A DNA stretch of 6,855 bases from contig CATOLC010000044.1 in assembly GCA_951800855.1 (NCBI GenBank), positions 1 through 6,855 of the forward strand, read 5' to 3'. Origin of the DNA: an uncultured Ruminococcus sp. (GTDB lineage: Bacteria; Bacillota; Clostridia; Oscillospirales; Acutalibacteraceae). A program made the translations under genes and the position numbers. The notes under the pieces were generated by a model. The model had not been told where the DNA came from. It saw only the letters and a list, made by a program, of their open reading frames with translations, and searched no databases. Shown here in pieces: positions 1 through 5,266 of this stretch (position 1 is its first letter; each line of letters opens with the position of its first letter).

Positions 1-520
1 CATTAAATGCCTCCTCTCCGATACTCTCCACGCCGTCCAAGTTTATTTCCTTTAAATTGCCGCAGGAATTAAATGCCTGCTGTCCGATGCTCTTCGTGCC
101 GCTTAAGGTTATTTTCTCTAAATTTTCGCAGCCATTAAATGCCTCCTCTCCGATACTCTCCACGCCGTCCAAGTTTATTTCCTTTAAATTTTTGCAGAAA
201 TTAAACGCCTGCTGTCCGATGCTCTTCGTGCCGCTTAAGGTTATTTTCTCTAAATTTTTGCAGAAATTAAACGCCTGCTGTCCGATACTCTCCACGCCGT
301 TCAAGTTTATTTCTTTTAAATTTTTGCAGTAACTAAACGCCTCCAGTCCGATACTCTTCGTGTTGCTTAAGGTTATTTTCTCTAAATTTTTGCAGTAACG
401 AAATGCCCACTGTCCTATACTCTCCACGCCGTCCAAGTTTATTTCTTTTAAATTTTTGCAGGAACTAAATGCCCACTGTCCTATACTCTGTACGCTGTCC
501 AAGTTTATTTCTTTTAAATT
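1..520 (-). repeat. Tandem 66-bp coding repeats in a 132-bp higher-order pattern (LRR array)
   Basis: Eight in-frame 66-bp units (22 codons each) run from 520 to the left edge and continue beyond it. From about 322 to the left edge two unit types alternate strictly: NLKEINLDGVESIG and NLEKITLSGTKSIG. This makes a 132-bp higher-order repeat. Bases 1-58 are identical to bases 133-190, and the intervening unit differs from its copy 132 bases away by only a few bases. Towards the gene start the units diverge (for example two NLKEINLD units in a row at residues 80-123). This fits recent expansion by unequal recombination towards the 3' side. Confidence 0.92.
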
Positions 521-757
521 TATGCAGGAATCAAAACAATTGATTCCTATCTCTTGTATACTATTAGAAAGGATGACTTTTTCTAAGCTTATCGAATCCT
601 CAAAATAGCCTTCAGGCAACTTTTTACCTTTAAAGTTGCGCAAATCTAGAGTTTTAATTGTGCTTTTAGGATTGTCGGGTAGGGCGTTTTCTATGTCGTT
701 TATGCCTTCACCTAAAATAAATGTCCCTGTTTTAGAATTGAATTTGCTTTTTTTCAC
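1..757 (-). CDS. BspA-type leucine-rich repeat (LRR_5) protein, partial (C-terminal part beyond left edge)
   Basis: The frame is open from a GTG at 755-757 to the window edge, giving 252 residues with no stop; the 3' end lies outside. GTG is chosen because AGGAGG sits six bases upstream and no ATG near it fits. Residues 1-56 (MKKSKFNSKTGTFILGEG...) form a polar cap with no hydrophobic stretch, so I see no signal peptide or membrane segment. Residues 57-79 are a first divergent repeat. From residue 80 come eight 22-residue units, the last cut by the edge, of the form NLKEINLDGVESIGxxAFNxC; the xxAFxxC ending is typical of BspA/TpLRR repeats. Such solenoids usually mediate binding to proteins or surfaces; the partner here is unknown. 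The gene follows the transketolase genes on the same strand but has its own promoter. The family call is secure, but the role and cell location are not. Confidence 0.9.
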   Translation of the reverse strand, partial: MKKSKFNSKTGTFILGEGINDIENALPDNPKSTIKTLDLRNFKGKKLPEGYFEDSISLEKVILSNSIQEIGINCFDSCINLKEINLDSVQSIGQWAFSSCKNLKEINLDGVESIGQWAFRYCKNLEKITLSNTKSIGLEAFSYCKNLKEINLNGVESIGQQAFNFCKNLEKITLSGTKSIGQQAFNFCKNLKEINLDGVESIGEEAFNGCENLEKITLSGTKSIGQQAFNSCGNLKEINLDGVESIGEEAFN

Positions 758-763
758 AGTAAT

Positions 764-769
764 CCTCCT
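764..769 (-). promoter_or_regulatory. Ribosome binding site deciding the GTG start of the LRR gene
   Basis: Minus-strand AGGAGG followed by ATTACT and then GTG at 757-755. The six-base spacing is near ideal and supports the GTG start, and no in-frame ATG lies close to this site. Confidence 0.85.
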
Positions 770-791
770 CTTTTATCTGAATTCATGTATA

Positions 792-820
792 ATTATAACA
801 TATAATAAAAATAAATTCAA
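792..820 (-). promoter_or_regulatory. Sigma-A promoter of the LRR gene, with extended -10
   Basis: Minus strand: -35 TTGAAT (815-820), a 17-base spacer, and -10 TATAAT (792-797) preceded by TG-N (TGTTATAAT). The predicted transcript start is near 785, leaving a leader of about 28 bases that contains the AGGAGG site. The match is strong and well placed, so the LRR gene is probably transcribed independently of the transketolase operon. The rest of the 161-base gap is AT-rich; it holds an all-AT inverted repeat at 859-880 and a T-rich run just after the transketolase stop, but no convincing terminator. Confidence 0.8.
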
Positions 821-918
821 ATAATTATAAAAAATTGCACTAGAAGGATTATTAATACTTAAATTTTTTGTGAAATTTAACTGAATAGCATAAATAAAAA
901 AGATACCAAAGCAAATAG

Positions 919-1836
919 TTATAAAATTTCTTTTACCGTTTCTATTATATCTTGAAAACGCATTTTGTATGCTTTCTTTAATTCCGGGAGTTTTCCAACT
1001 TGTCCAAATTCGTCCATAACTCCTATAGGCTTTACTGGAACAGGGTAGTTTTCTGCAAGTACTTCACAAACAGCCGAGTATAGCCCGCCGATTATGTTAT
1101 GGTTTTCTGCGGTGACAGCTTTTTTTGTTTTTTGTACAGACTTTAAAATGCTCTCTTTATCAATAGGCTTTATTGTGTGTATGTTTATTATTTCGGCAGA
1201 AATACTTTCTTCACTTAACATTTTTGCTGCTTTTATAGCTTCTTCAACCATAATTCCAGAGCAAAATATACTTATATCTGTGCCTTCTCTAATAATAGAA
1301 GCTTTTGTCAAATTAAACTCAGTTTTTTCACTAAAAATGTCAGTGGCTGTTTTTCTAAGCATTCTAATATATACAGGACCTGGCATATCAATAATTTGAG
1401 GTAAAGCTTTTTTTAGCTGTGTATTATCTGTCGGTTCAAATATGGTAATCCCAGGAATACTACGCAGAACACCGATATCTTCCATACTCATATGCGTTCC
1501 GCCGTTTAATTCCGCAGTTATTCCCGGATCAGAACCGATGATTTTCACGTTTTGTTTTGCATAGCAGATAGACACCGCAATTTGATCGCATATTCTACGA
1601 GTTGCAAAAGGTGCAAATGTGACAATAAAAGGGATGAAACCATAGCTACTCATTCCAGCAGCGACAGACGCCATATTTTGCTCAGCAATTCCTACATTAA
1701 AAACCCTGTCGGGATATTTTTTATTAAGTCCGCCTAAACCGTTTGGTTTGGCAAGATCAGCGTTTAATATTACAATATTTTCGTTTGATTTCATTAAACT
1801 TTCTAATTCTTGAGCTAAGATTTGTCTCATTTCCAT
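919..1836 (-). CDS. Transketolase, C-terminal subunit (pyrimidine-binding plus C-terminal domains)
   Basis: 305 residues, the normal length for the small half of a split transketolase. With the N-terminal subunit it should form a thiamine-diphosphate enzyme that moves two-carbon ketol units between sugar phosphates (non-oxidative pentose phosphate pathway, cytoplasm). Residues about 1-165 are the pyrimidine-binding domain: FNVGIAEQNM at 46-55 carries the catalytic glutamate E52 that activates the cofactor, F74APFATRR follows, and NGGTHMSMEDIG at 111-122 supplies the conserved His115. The remainder matches the transketolase C-terminal domain (GTDISIFCSG, AENHNIIGGLYSAV, DEFGQVG). The start ATG (1834-1836) shares one base with the upstream stop (TAATG), implying translational coupling; an alternative ATG two codons in (MEMRQ) cannot be excluded. 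The exact sugar substrate of split transketolases varies, so the physiological reaction is inferred. Confidence 0.93.
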   Translation of the reverse strand: MEMRQILAQELESLMKSNENIVILNADLAKPNGLGGLNKKYPDRVFNVGIAEQNMASVAAGMSSYGFIPFIVTFAPFATRRICDQIAVSICYAKQNVKIIGSDPGITAELNGGTHMSMEDIGVLRSIPGITIFEPTDNTQLKKALPQIIDMPGPVYIRMLRKTATDIFSEKTEFNLTKASIIREGTDISIFCSGIMVEEAIKAAKMLSEESISAEIINIHTIKPIDKESILKSVQKTKKAVTAENHNIIGGLYSAVCEVLAENYPVPVKPIGVMDEFGQVGKLPELKKAYKMRFQDIIETVKEIL

Positions 1837-2648
1837 TAAATATCACCGTCCAGTTCTTTGATTGCTTCTTTCAAAAGCTCTTGACTTAAGGGCATACTAT
1901 GGTTATTGCTTTCGGCTTTTTCAGCAAATTTTACCCCATAACCTTTAATAGTGTTTAATATAATTGCTGATGGTTTATTCGAGCTTTTTGCTTTAAGGAT
2001 AGCTTTATCAATTTCTTCACAGCTGTTTCCATTTTCAACATTTATTGTATCCCATCCAAAAGCTTTCCATTTTTCATTTAGTGGGGCAACATTGCATATT
2101 TCTTCCACTTTGCCGTCAAGCTGAAGTTTATTATAGTCAATAAAAGTGATAAGATTATTTAGTTTCCAATGCGATGCTAGCATTGCTCCTTCCCATATTT
2201 GCCCTTCTTGGCATTCCCCGTCGCCTATTATTGCATATATTGTAGCATTATCTGAGCGAAGTTTAGAAGCTTTTGCAATCCCTACAGCACAAGAAAAGCC
2301 TTGTCCTAATGAACCTGTAGTCATATCTACGCCCGGAGTTTTATTCATGTCGCAATGGCTTGGCAAGTTAGTACCGAATTTATTAAGCGTGTAAAGCAAA
2401 TTTTTATCAAAGTACCCTTTATCACTAAGTACTGCATATACAGCAGGACCACAGTGACCCTTAGATACTATAAGCCTATCCCGCCCTTCTGTTTTGGGGT
2501 TTTTAGGGTCTATATTCATATGTTTATAATATAAGATGACAAGCAACTCTACCACAGAAAGCGAACCGCCAACGTGGCCAGAGCCCACCGAAGCAATTTC
2601 AGACAATATATCTTTTCTAATTTGCAAACATTTTGAGCTAAAATCCAT
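1836..2648 (-). CDS. Transketolase, N-terminal subunit (thiamine diphosphate-binding domain)
   Basis: 270 residues, full length for the N-terminal half of a two-gene transketolase. Visible motifs: GSGHVGGSLS (22-31), VSKGHCGPA (61-69), LPSHCD with His98, TGSLGQG (111-117) and the thiamine diphosphate/metal motif GDG (142-144) ending at N173 in FIDYN; the GDG-to-Asn spacing is as expected. NTIKGYGVKF (232-241) and NNHSMPL near the end match the family. It must pair with the downstream C-terminal subunit, whose start overlaps this stop. The ATG at 2646-2648 is preceded by AGAGG about eight bases upstream. It lies only 31 bases after cdd on the same strand with no terminator between, so the three genes are probably one transcript. 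No key residue is missing. Confidence 0.94.
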   Translation of the reverse strand: MDFSSKCLQIRKDILSEIASVGSGHVGGSLSVVELLVILYYKHMNIDPKNPKTEGRDRLIVSKGHCGPAVYAVLSDKGYFDKNLLYTLNKFGTNLPSHCDMNKTPGVDMTTGSLGQGFSCAVGIAKASKLRSDNATIYAIIGDGECQEGQIWEGAMLASHWKLNNLITFIDYNKLQLDGKVEEICNVAPLNEKWKAFGWDTINVENGNSCEEIDKAILKAKSSNKPSAIILNTIKGYGVKFAEKAESNNHSMPLSQELLKEAIKELDGDI

Positions 2649-2679
2649 AACTAAAACCTCTTTTTAAATACTATAATAA

Positions 2680-3102
2680 TTATTTAAGATTTTCCGGACC
2701 AAAACTATATGGTAAAAGTTCATCCAAAGTAAATATTTTAAAATCGTTAAGAGATTTAGCTAAAATAATTTTAAAATGAAGTGGATGACAAAATTCCCTG
2801 AGCATCTGGCGACAAACTCCACAAGGAGGGGCATAAGAAGACAGAGAGTTAACTTCAGATTCTGCCCCTCCGACTATAGCTATTGCTTTAAAATTTCTAT
2901 GCCCATCATATACGGCCCGGAATAAAGCTGTTCGTTCAGCACAGTTGGTCGGAGAGTATGAAGAACATTCTATATTAAATCCTCCGTATATTTTGTCAGT
3001 ATCTGTAATAATTGCTGCACCAACTTTGAATTTAGAATATGGTACATAAGCATTTTGTCTAGCTGAGAGTGCTTTTTCAATTAATAAATTTGTAAAATCC
3101 AA
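2680..3102 (-). CDS. cdd: Cytidine deaminase
   Basis: 140 residues, the size of the small tetrameric zinc cytidine deaminases. The family converts cytidine and deoxycytidine to uridine and deoxyuridine plus ammonia in pyrimidine salvage, in the cytoplasm. Visible: AYVPYSKFKVGAA (18-30), substrate-contacting N43 and E45 in GGFNIECSSYS, zinc ligand C54 and catalytic E56 in the CAER motif (54-57), and PCGVCRQ (93-99) giving the other zinc ligands C94 and C97. The ending LLPYSFGPENL is typical of the Bacillus-type enzyme. The start codon is TTG (3100-3102), supported by AGGAG seven bases upstream. It is the first gene of the probable cdd-transketolase operon. The activity is secure from the intact active site; the link to transketolase is discussed as a finding. 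Confidence 0.95.
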   Translation of the reverse strand: MDFTNLLIEKALSARQNAYVPYSKFKVGAAIITDTDKIYGGFNIECSSYSPTNCAERTALFRAVYDGHRNFKAIAIVGGAESEVNSLSSYAPPCGVCRQMLREFCHPLHFKIILAKSLNDFKIFTLDELLPYSFGPENLK

Positions 3103-3109
3103 TTTGATT

Positions 3110-3114
3110 CTCCT
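3110..3114 (-). promoter_or_regulatory. Ribosome binding site deciding the TTG start of cdd
   Basis: Minus-strand AGGAG, then AATCAAA (seven bases), then TTG at 3102. The conserved N-terminus begins right after it (MDFTNLLIEKALSARQNAYVPYS), so the TTG start fits both spacing and protein length. Confidence 0.8.
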
Positions 3115-3159
3115 AATAATATATTAATAAGATATATGCTGGCAAAAATATACTGTGAG

Positions 3160-3179
3160 ACTATAAAATATTTTTTAGT
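3160..3179. promoter_or_regulatory. Near-perfect 20-bp palindrome at the cdd transcript start (possible operator)
   Basis: ACTATAAAAT (3160-3169) and ATTTTTTAGT (3170-3179) are inverted copies with one mismatch in ten. The element begins about five bases downstream of the cdd -10 box and covers the predicted +1, a common position for a repressor site. It is all but pure AT in an AT-rich region, so chance remains possible. Confidence 0.3.
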
Positions 3180-3183
3180 ATAC

Positions 3184-3211
3184 ATTATATCATAAAAATT
3201 TCCCCTGTCCA
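3184..3211 (-). promoter_or_regulatory. Sigma-A promoter of the cdd-transketolase operon
   Basis: Minus strand: -35 TGGACA (3206-3211, five of six), a 16-base spacer and -10 TATAAT (3184-3189) with an upstream TG-N (TGATATAAT), so both core and extended -10 elements are present. Transcription should start near 3177 and give a leader of about 75 bases before the TTG start of cdd. It is the only strong promoter I see upstream of the three-gene unit. Confidence 0.8.
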
Positions 3212-3220
3212 GAGAAGATT

Positions 3221-3362
3221 TTACTTGGGGAGTGCCCTAAAAGAGGATATGATACCGAAAGATTGGTAAAAATACTGCAAGCGTTTTAGCGTAAAGCATC
3301 TCTTTAAATGCCAACTCAATAAAACCGATTTTATATATTTAACTTTCTTAATTGGGAGTGCC
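3221..3362. repeat. Intergenic segment bounded by direct repeats GGGAGTGCC
   Basis: GGGAGTGCC occurs at 3228-3236 and 3354-3362, exactly 126 bases apart, and similarity extends outward: TTACTTGGGGAGTGCC (from 3221) against TTAATTGGGAGTGCC (from 3348). CTAAAA follows both copies, directly in the first and after a short insertion in the second. Between them are small hairpins: TACC/GGTA (3253-3268), GCAT/ATGC (3296-3311) and ATAAAA/TTTTAT around a CCGA loop (3319-3334). The minus strand is open for 47 codons (GTG 3362-3364 to TAA 3221-3223), but I do not recognise the peptide and it lacks a good ribosome site. It fills most of the 328-base gap between cdd and the 3D gene that the promoter and terminator do not explain. 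It could be a dispersed repeat, a decayed element or an unrecognised RNA. Confidence 0.45.
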
Positions 3363-3370
3363 ACAATAGC

Positions 3371-3411
3371 TAAAATCCCCAGTCTATTTGAAAAATATCA
3401 AACAGACCGGG
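3371..3411 (-). terminator. Intrinsic terminator of the DUF348-G5-3D gene
   Basis: Begins 19 bases past the 3D gene stop. In the minus-strand RNA, the arm at 3411-3398 (CCCGGUCUGUUUGA) pairs fully with the arm at 3391-3378 (UCAAAUAGACUGGG) over 14 bp, including two G-U pairs, around a six-base loop. It is followed by a short U run (GAUUUUA). On the plus strand the same two positions are A-C mismatches, so the hairpin favours minus-strand transcripts. The U tract is short, so termination may be incomplete. Confidence 0.72.
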
Positions 3412-3430
3412 AAGAAGGATTATTAAAAAT

Positions 3431-4681
3431 TCAGTTTAAAATGTAAACCTTAACTGTTCGACGACCGAAATTCAAGCACTCTTGAGTGGAATCCATATAA
3501 AGATCAACGAGTGCAGTTCCCTGCCTTAAAGCTCCGCCGGTATCTTCAGCTGTTGCATAACCGTAAACGTATCCATCAGTTGTGGTAATAAACATTTTAG
3601 TGCCATAAGGAATGATATTAGGATTTACTGCCACTGTCCCACGCTTAGGTGCAGTTCCAGTAGAAGTAATTGCACCTGCCTCCGCAGTATAAGCAGTACC
3701 CGAACCGGTTAATATTTTTGAGTACGACAAGGAACTTCCGCTAGTATCTGCGATATTTCCACTAGTATTGGAACTTAAAAGTTTAGTTTGCCTGCTTTCT
3801 CCTGTGGAAACCTGAATGGTTTGCTCTTTCTTTCTTGTTCCTACTAAAATTACCTCACTAACTGGCTGTACGGTTACTTTATTTTTTATTTCTTCAGTTT
3901 CTATAATTTCGCCGTTTTTAAGCGTTTCTTTTATTACTATTTCGCTTTCGCCACTTACTCCTTTAACAGACACTTGGGTCGTACCCTCATCAAGGTAACT
4001 AGCGTTTTTGCGTATGGTTTGATAAGGTATGGTTTTAGTTGTGATTTTGTTTCTATAACCAACTCTATCTATAGTAATTTCCATTCCGTCTGCGACGATT
4101 CCAGACAAATCCCGGTTTATAATGTCATTTTCATATAAAGGGATTTCTGCGAATTTAAGAGCATCTAAAACATTTGCACCAACTGGAACAGAATATTCTT
4201 TTGAGCGTTCATCGGCTGTCACACTTATTTTACACCGACGCTCAACAGTAATGTTCATATTGGGTTCAAGATTTGTATGTAAATCAGGGGATACACTGTC
4301 ATTTTCGCCTAATACCACACCGGAGAGAGCTATTGAGTCAGCAACGGTTCCCATAACAGCTTTAACGGAACTAACATTTTCATCTGCTGAAATATTTACT
4401 TCAAACGCTCTTTTTATTACTATTTCAGTGGAATTGTCAGGATTGTCTATTCTAAAAAGCAGGTCTTCTGGCTCTAAATTGATATTTGCTTGTTCTATAA
4501 TTTTATGAGTATCTGTATTCATTGTTACAACAGAGATTAAGTTCTCTCCGTCGTGAATTGTTACTCTTTTGCTAAAAGCTCCAACTGTAAATATTGAAAC
4601 AAAAAGTAAGCATCCCATTGTAGTTAAAGCAATTAAACGCCTAAGCTGTTTAAAAATCTCTTTTTTTGCCACATCATTCAT
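3431..4681 (-). CDS. DUF348-G5-3D domain cell-wall protein (YabE-like, putative peptidoglycan hydrolase)
   Basis: 416 residues. K11QLRRL followed by a hydrophobic stretch at about 16-36 is an N-terminal signal or membrane anchor, placing the rest outside the cell. Three repeated DUF348 modules follow at roughly 38-90, 93-147 and 150-206; the third has the clear EYSVPVGANVLDALKFA pattern. A G5 domain spans about 207-282 (IPYQTIRKNASYLDEGTTQV to VSEVILVGTR), then a Ser/Thr-rich linker (about 290-325) and a C-terminal 3D domain (326-414) with GTAYTAEAG, IPYGTKMFI, AEDTGGALRQG (D380) and LVDLYMD (D393). The 3D fold is related to the MltA lytic transglycosylase, so glycan-strand cleavage is the likely role; in the family, members act like resuscitation-promoting or stationary-phase wall enzymes. 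N353 stands where many homologues have Asp (VDP). ATG 4679-4681 has AAGGAGG eight bases upstream. It is monocistronic, with its own terminator and a WalR-like site upstream. Confidence 0.92.
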   Translation of the reverse strand: MNDVAKKEIFKQLRRLIALTTMGCLLFVSIFTVGAFSKRVTIHDGENLISVVTMNTDTHKIIEQANINLEPEDLLFRIDNPDNSTEIVIKRAFEVNISADENVSSVKAVMGTVADSIALSGVVLGENDSVSPDLHTNLEPNMNITVERRCKISVTADERSKEYSVPVGANVLDALKFAEIPLYENDIINRDLSGIVADGMEITIDRVGYRNKITTKTIPYQTIRKNASYLDEGTTQVSVKGVSGESEIVIKETLKNGEIIETEEIKNKVTVQPVSEVILVGTRKKEQTIQVSTGESRQTKLLSSNTSGNIADTSGSSLSYSKILTGSGTAYTAEAGAITSTGTAPKRGTVAVNPNIIPYGTKMFITTTDGYVYGYATAEDTGGALRQGTALVDLYMDSTQECLNFGRRTVKVYILN

Positions 4682-4787
4682 CGATGAGACCTCCTTAAGT
4701 TTTAGCTATGAAGTAAATTCAAGACTAATATTTTGTAATTAAAATGTTTTAACTGTAACAAAGCAGGGCGAATTTAAACTTAATTTT

Positions 4788-4816
4788 AGTTTATTCAACA
4801 AACAATATGTTGTCAA
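4788..4816 (-). promoter_or_regulatory. Proximal sigma-A promoter candidate for the 3D gene
   Basis: Minus strand: perfect -35 TTGACA (4811-4816), a 17-base spacer and -10 TAAACT (4788-4793, four of six). It would give a leader of about 100 bases containing a 14-bp palindrome (TTAAAATGTTTTAA, 4739-4752). The -35 and spacing are ideal but the -10 is weak. Confidence 0.5.
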
Positions 4817-4908
4817 ACAGTATGAAAAGAAGTATTTTATATATTTTAAACAAAGTAATATTAACCTTAAATTATAAAAATAAAAGTATAATTAAAGAAA
4901 ATGAATAA

Positions 4909-4938
4909 ATTTTATTTTTTTATTTAACACTCTGACAA
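4909..4938 (-). promoter_or_regulatory. Distal sigma-A promoter candidate for the 3D gene
   Basis: Minus strand: -35 TTGTCA (4933-4938, five of six), an 18-base spacer and -10 TAAAAT (4909-4914, five of six). It lies about 40 bases downstream of the WalR-like box, which could make it the regulated promoter. The spacer and -10 fall in an A-rich tract, so chance matches are a risk. Confidence 0.45.
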
Positions 4939-4977
4939 AAGGGAAAAAATACATTGTGAAAAACGCCGAAAATAATA

Positions 4978-5004
4978 GTTACATAAAGGTTACAACGAAT
5001 TACA
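4978..5004 (-). promoter_or_regulatory. WalR (YycF)-type box: three TGTAAY half-sites in direct repeat
   Basis: Reading the minus strand: TGTAAT (5004-4999), four bases, TGTAAC (4994-4989), five bases (CTTTA), TGTAAC (4983-4978). The last two exactly fit the published WalR consensus TGTWAH-N5-TGTWAH, and the third adds another half-site one helical turn away. WalRK is the essential two-component system controlling wall hydrolases in low-GC Gram-positives, including the 3D-domain protein YocH in Bacillus. The gene downstream is itself a 3D-domain wall protein and the box has the same orientation. Motif and context agree; whether it activates or represses cannot be told. Confidence 0.62.
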
Positions 5005-5112
5005 TAAAAATGAGATGTTTTTATACTGGCTTTTACTTAATTGCCATTTACATGCAAACTACAATAGTGTATATTTATATAAGGAATCTTTTGTATATCT
5101 TGATAAATAATA

Positions 5113-5121
5113 ATTATACCA
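5113..5121 (-). promoter_or_regulatory. Possible extended -10 promoter facing the 3D gene
   Basis: Minus strand TGGTATAAT is a perfect TG-N-TATAAT. No good -35 is at the right distance (the palindromic TTGCAA at 5133-5138 is only 14 bases away). It would give a 5' leader of more than 420 bases. Back to back with the rplS promoter, it may be a by-product of the AT-rich promoter DNA. Confidence 0.25.
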
Positions 5122-5132
5122 TTTAAAAAGTG

Positions 5133-5161
5133 TTGCAATATAAAAAAAGATATGATATAAT
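5133..5161 (+). promoter_or_regulatory. Sigma-A promoter of the rplS-lepB-rbgA cluster
   Basis: -35 TTGCAA (5133-5138), a 17-base spacer rich in A, and -10 TATAAT (5156-5161) with an extended TG-A just upstream. Transcription should begin near 5168, about 100 bases before rplS. Strong core elements suit a ribosomal protein gene, and no other plus-strand promoter of similar quality precedes the cluster. Confidence 0.82.
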
Positions 5162-5167
5162 TGTTAT

Positions 5168-5266
5168 ATATCTCTAATTTACACTAGTTTATTGAAGTGT
5201 ATTTTGAGGCACAAAACTACATTCCTCTGCGTAATAAAAGCAAGAATGTATAATTTGGAGGATTTT
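5168..5266 (+). promoter_or_regulatory. Structured 5' leader of rplS (candidate L19 autoregulatory leader)
   Basis: The predicted leader holds two hairpins. TACACT (5180-5185) pairs with AGTGTA (5196-5201). TACATTC (5218-5224) pairs with GAATGTA (5244-5250), and TGC/GCA pairing extends the helix inward. The second helix ends seven bases before the GGAGG site (5257-5261). CCTC inside it (5224-5227) could instead pair with GAGG at 5206-5209 or with the ribosome site itself, offering mutually exclusive folds. L19 leader RNAs are known upstream of rplS in low-GC Gram-positives; I cannot match this one to the family model by eye. Confidence 0.45.

Noticed and set aside
57..332. Plus-strand open frame with repeated NACCPMLFVPLKVIFSKF peptide
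   Set aside because: It is the antisense of the LRR array; its repetition simply mirrors the coding repeats and it has no ribosome binding site.
1..520. Regularly spaced repeats resembling a CRISPR array
   Set aside because: The repeats are contiguous 66/132-bp coding units without unique spacers, and they translate in frame on the minus strand as LRR units.
859..880. Perfect 8-bp inverted repeat TTAAATTT/AAATTTAA as a terminator for the transketolase operon
   Set aside because: The stem is only A-T pairs, lies about 40 bases past the stop and is not followed by a U run on the minus strand, so it would be too weak.
1094..1399. Plus-strand open frame with hydrophobic composition inside the transketolase C-terminal gene
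   Set aside because: It is a shadow of a gene with all family motifs intact on the other strand, and there is no start signal.
3221..3364. Small 47-codon minus-strand gene upstream of cdd
   Set aside because: It has a GTG start without a convincing ribosome site, no recognisable homology and lies in a repeat-bounded segment. It is kept only as part of the repeat observation.
4682..5112. c-di-AMP (ydaO-type) or other riboswitch upstream of the 3D wall gene
   Set aside because: Such riboswitches are common before wall hydrolases, but the region has none of the G-rich conserved blocks; it is almost uniformly AT.
5192..5266. 25-residue N-terminal extension of L19
   Set aside because: The ribosome site, family length and absence of homology all favour ATG 5267; the extension overlaps the structured leader.
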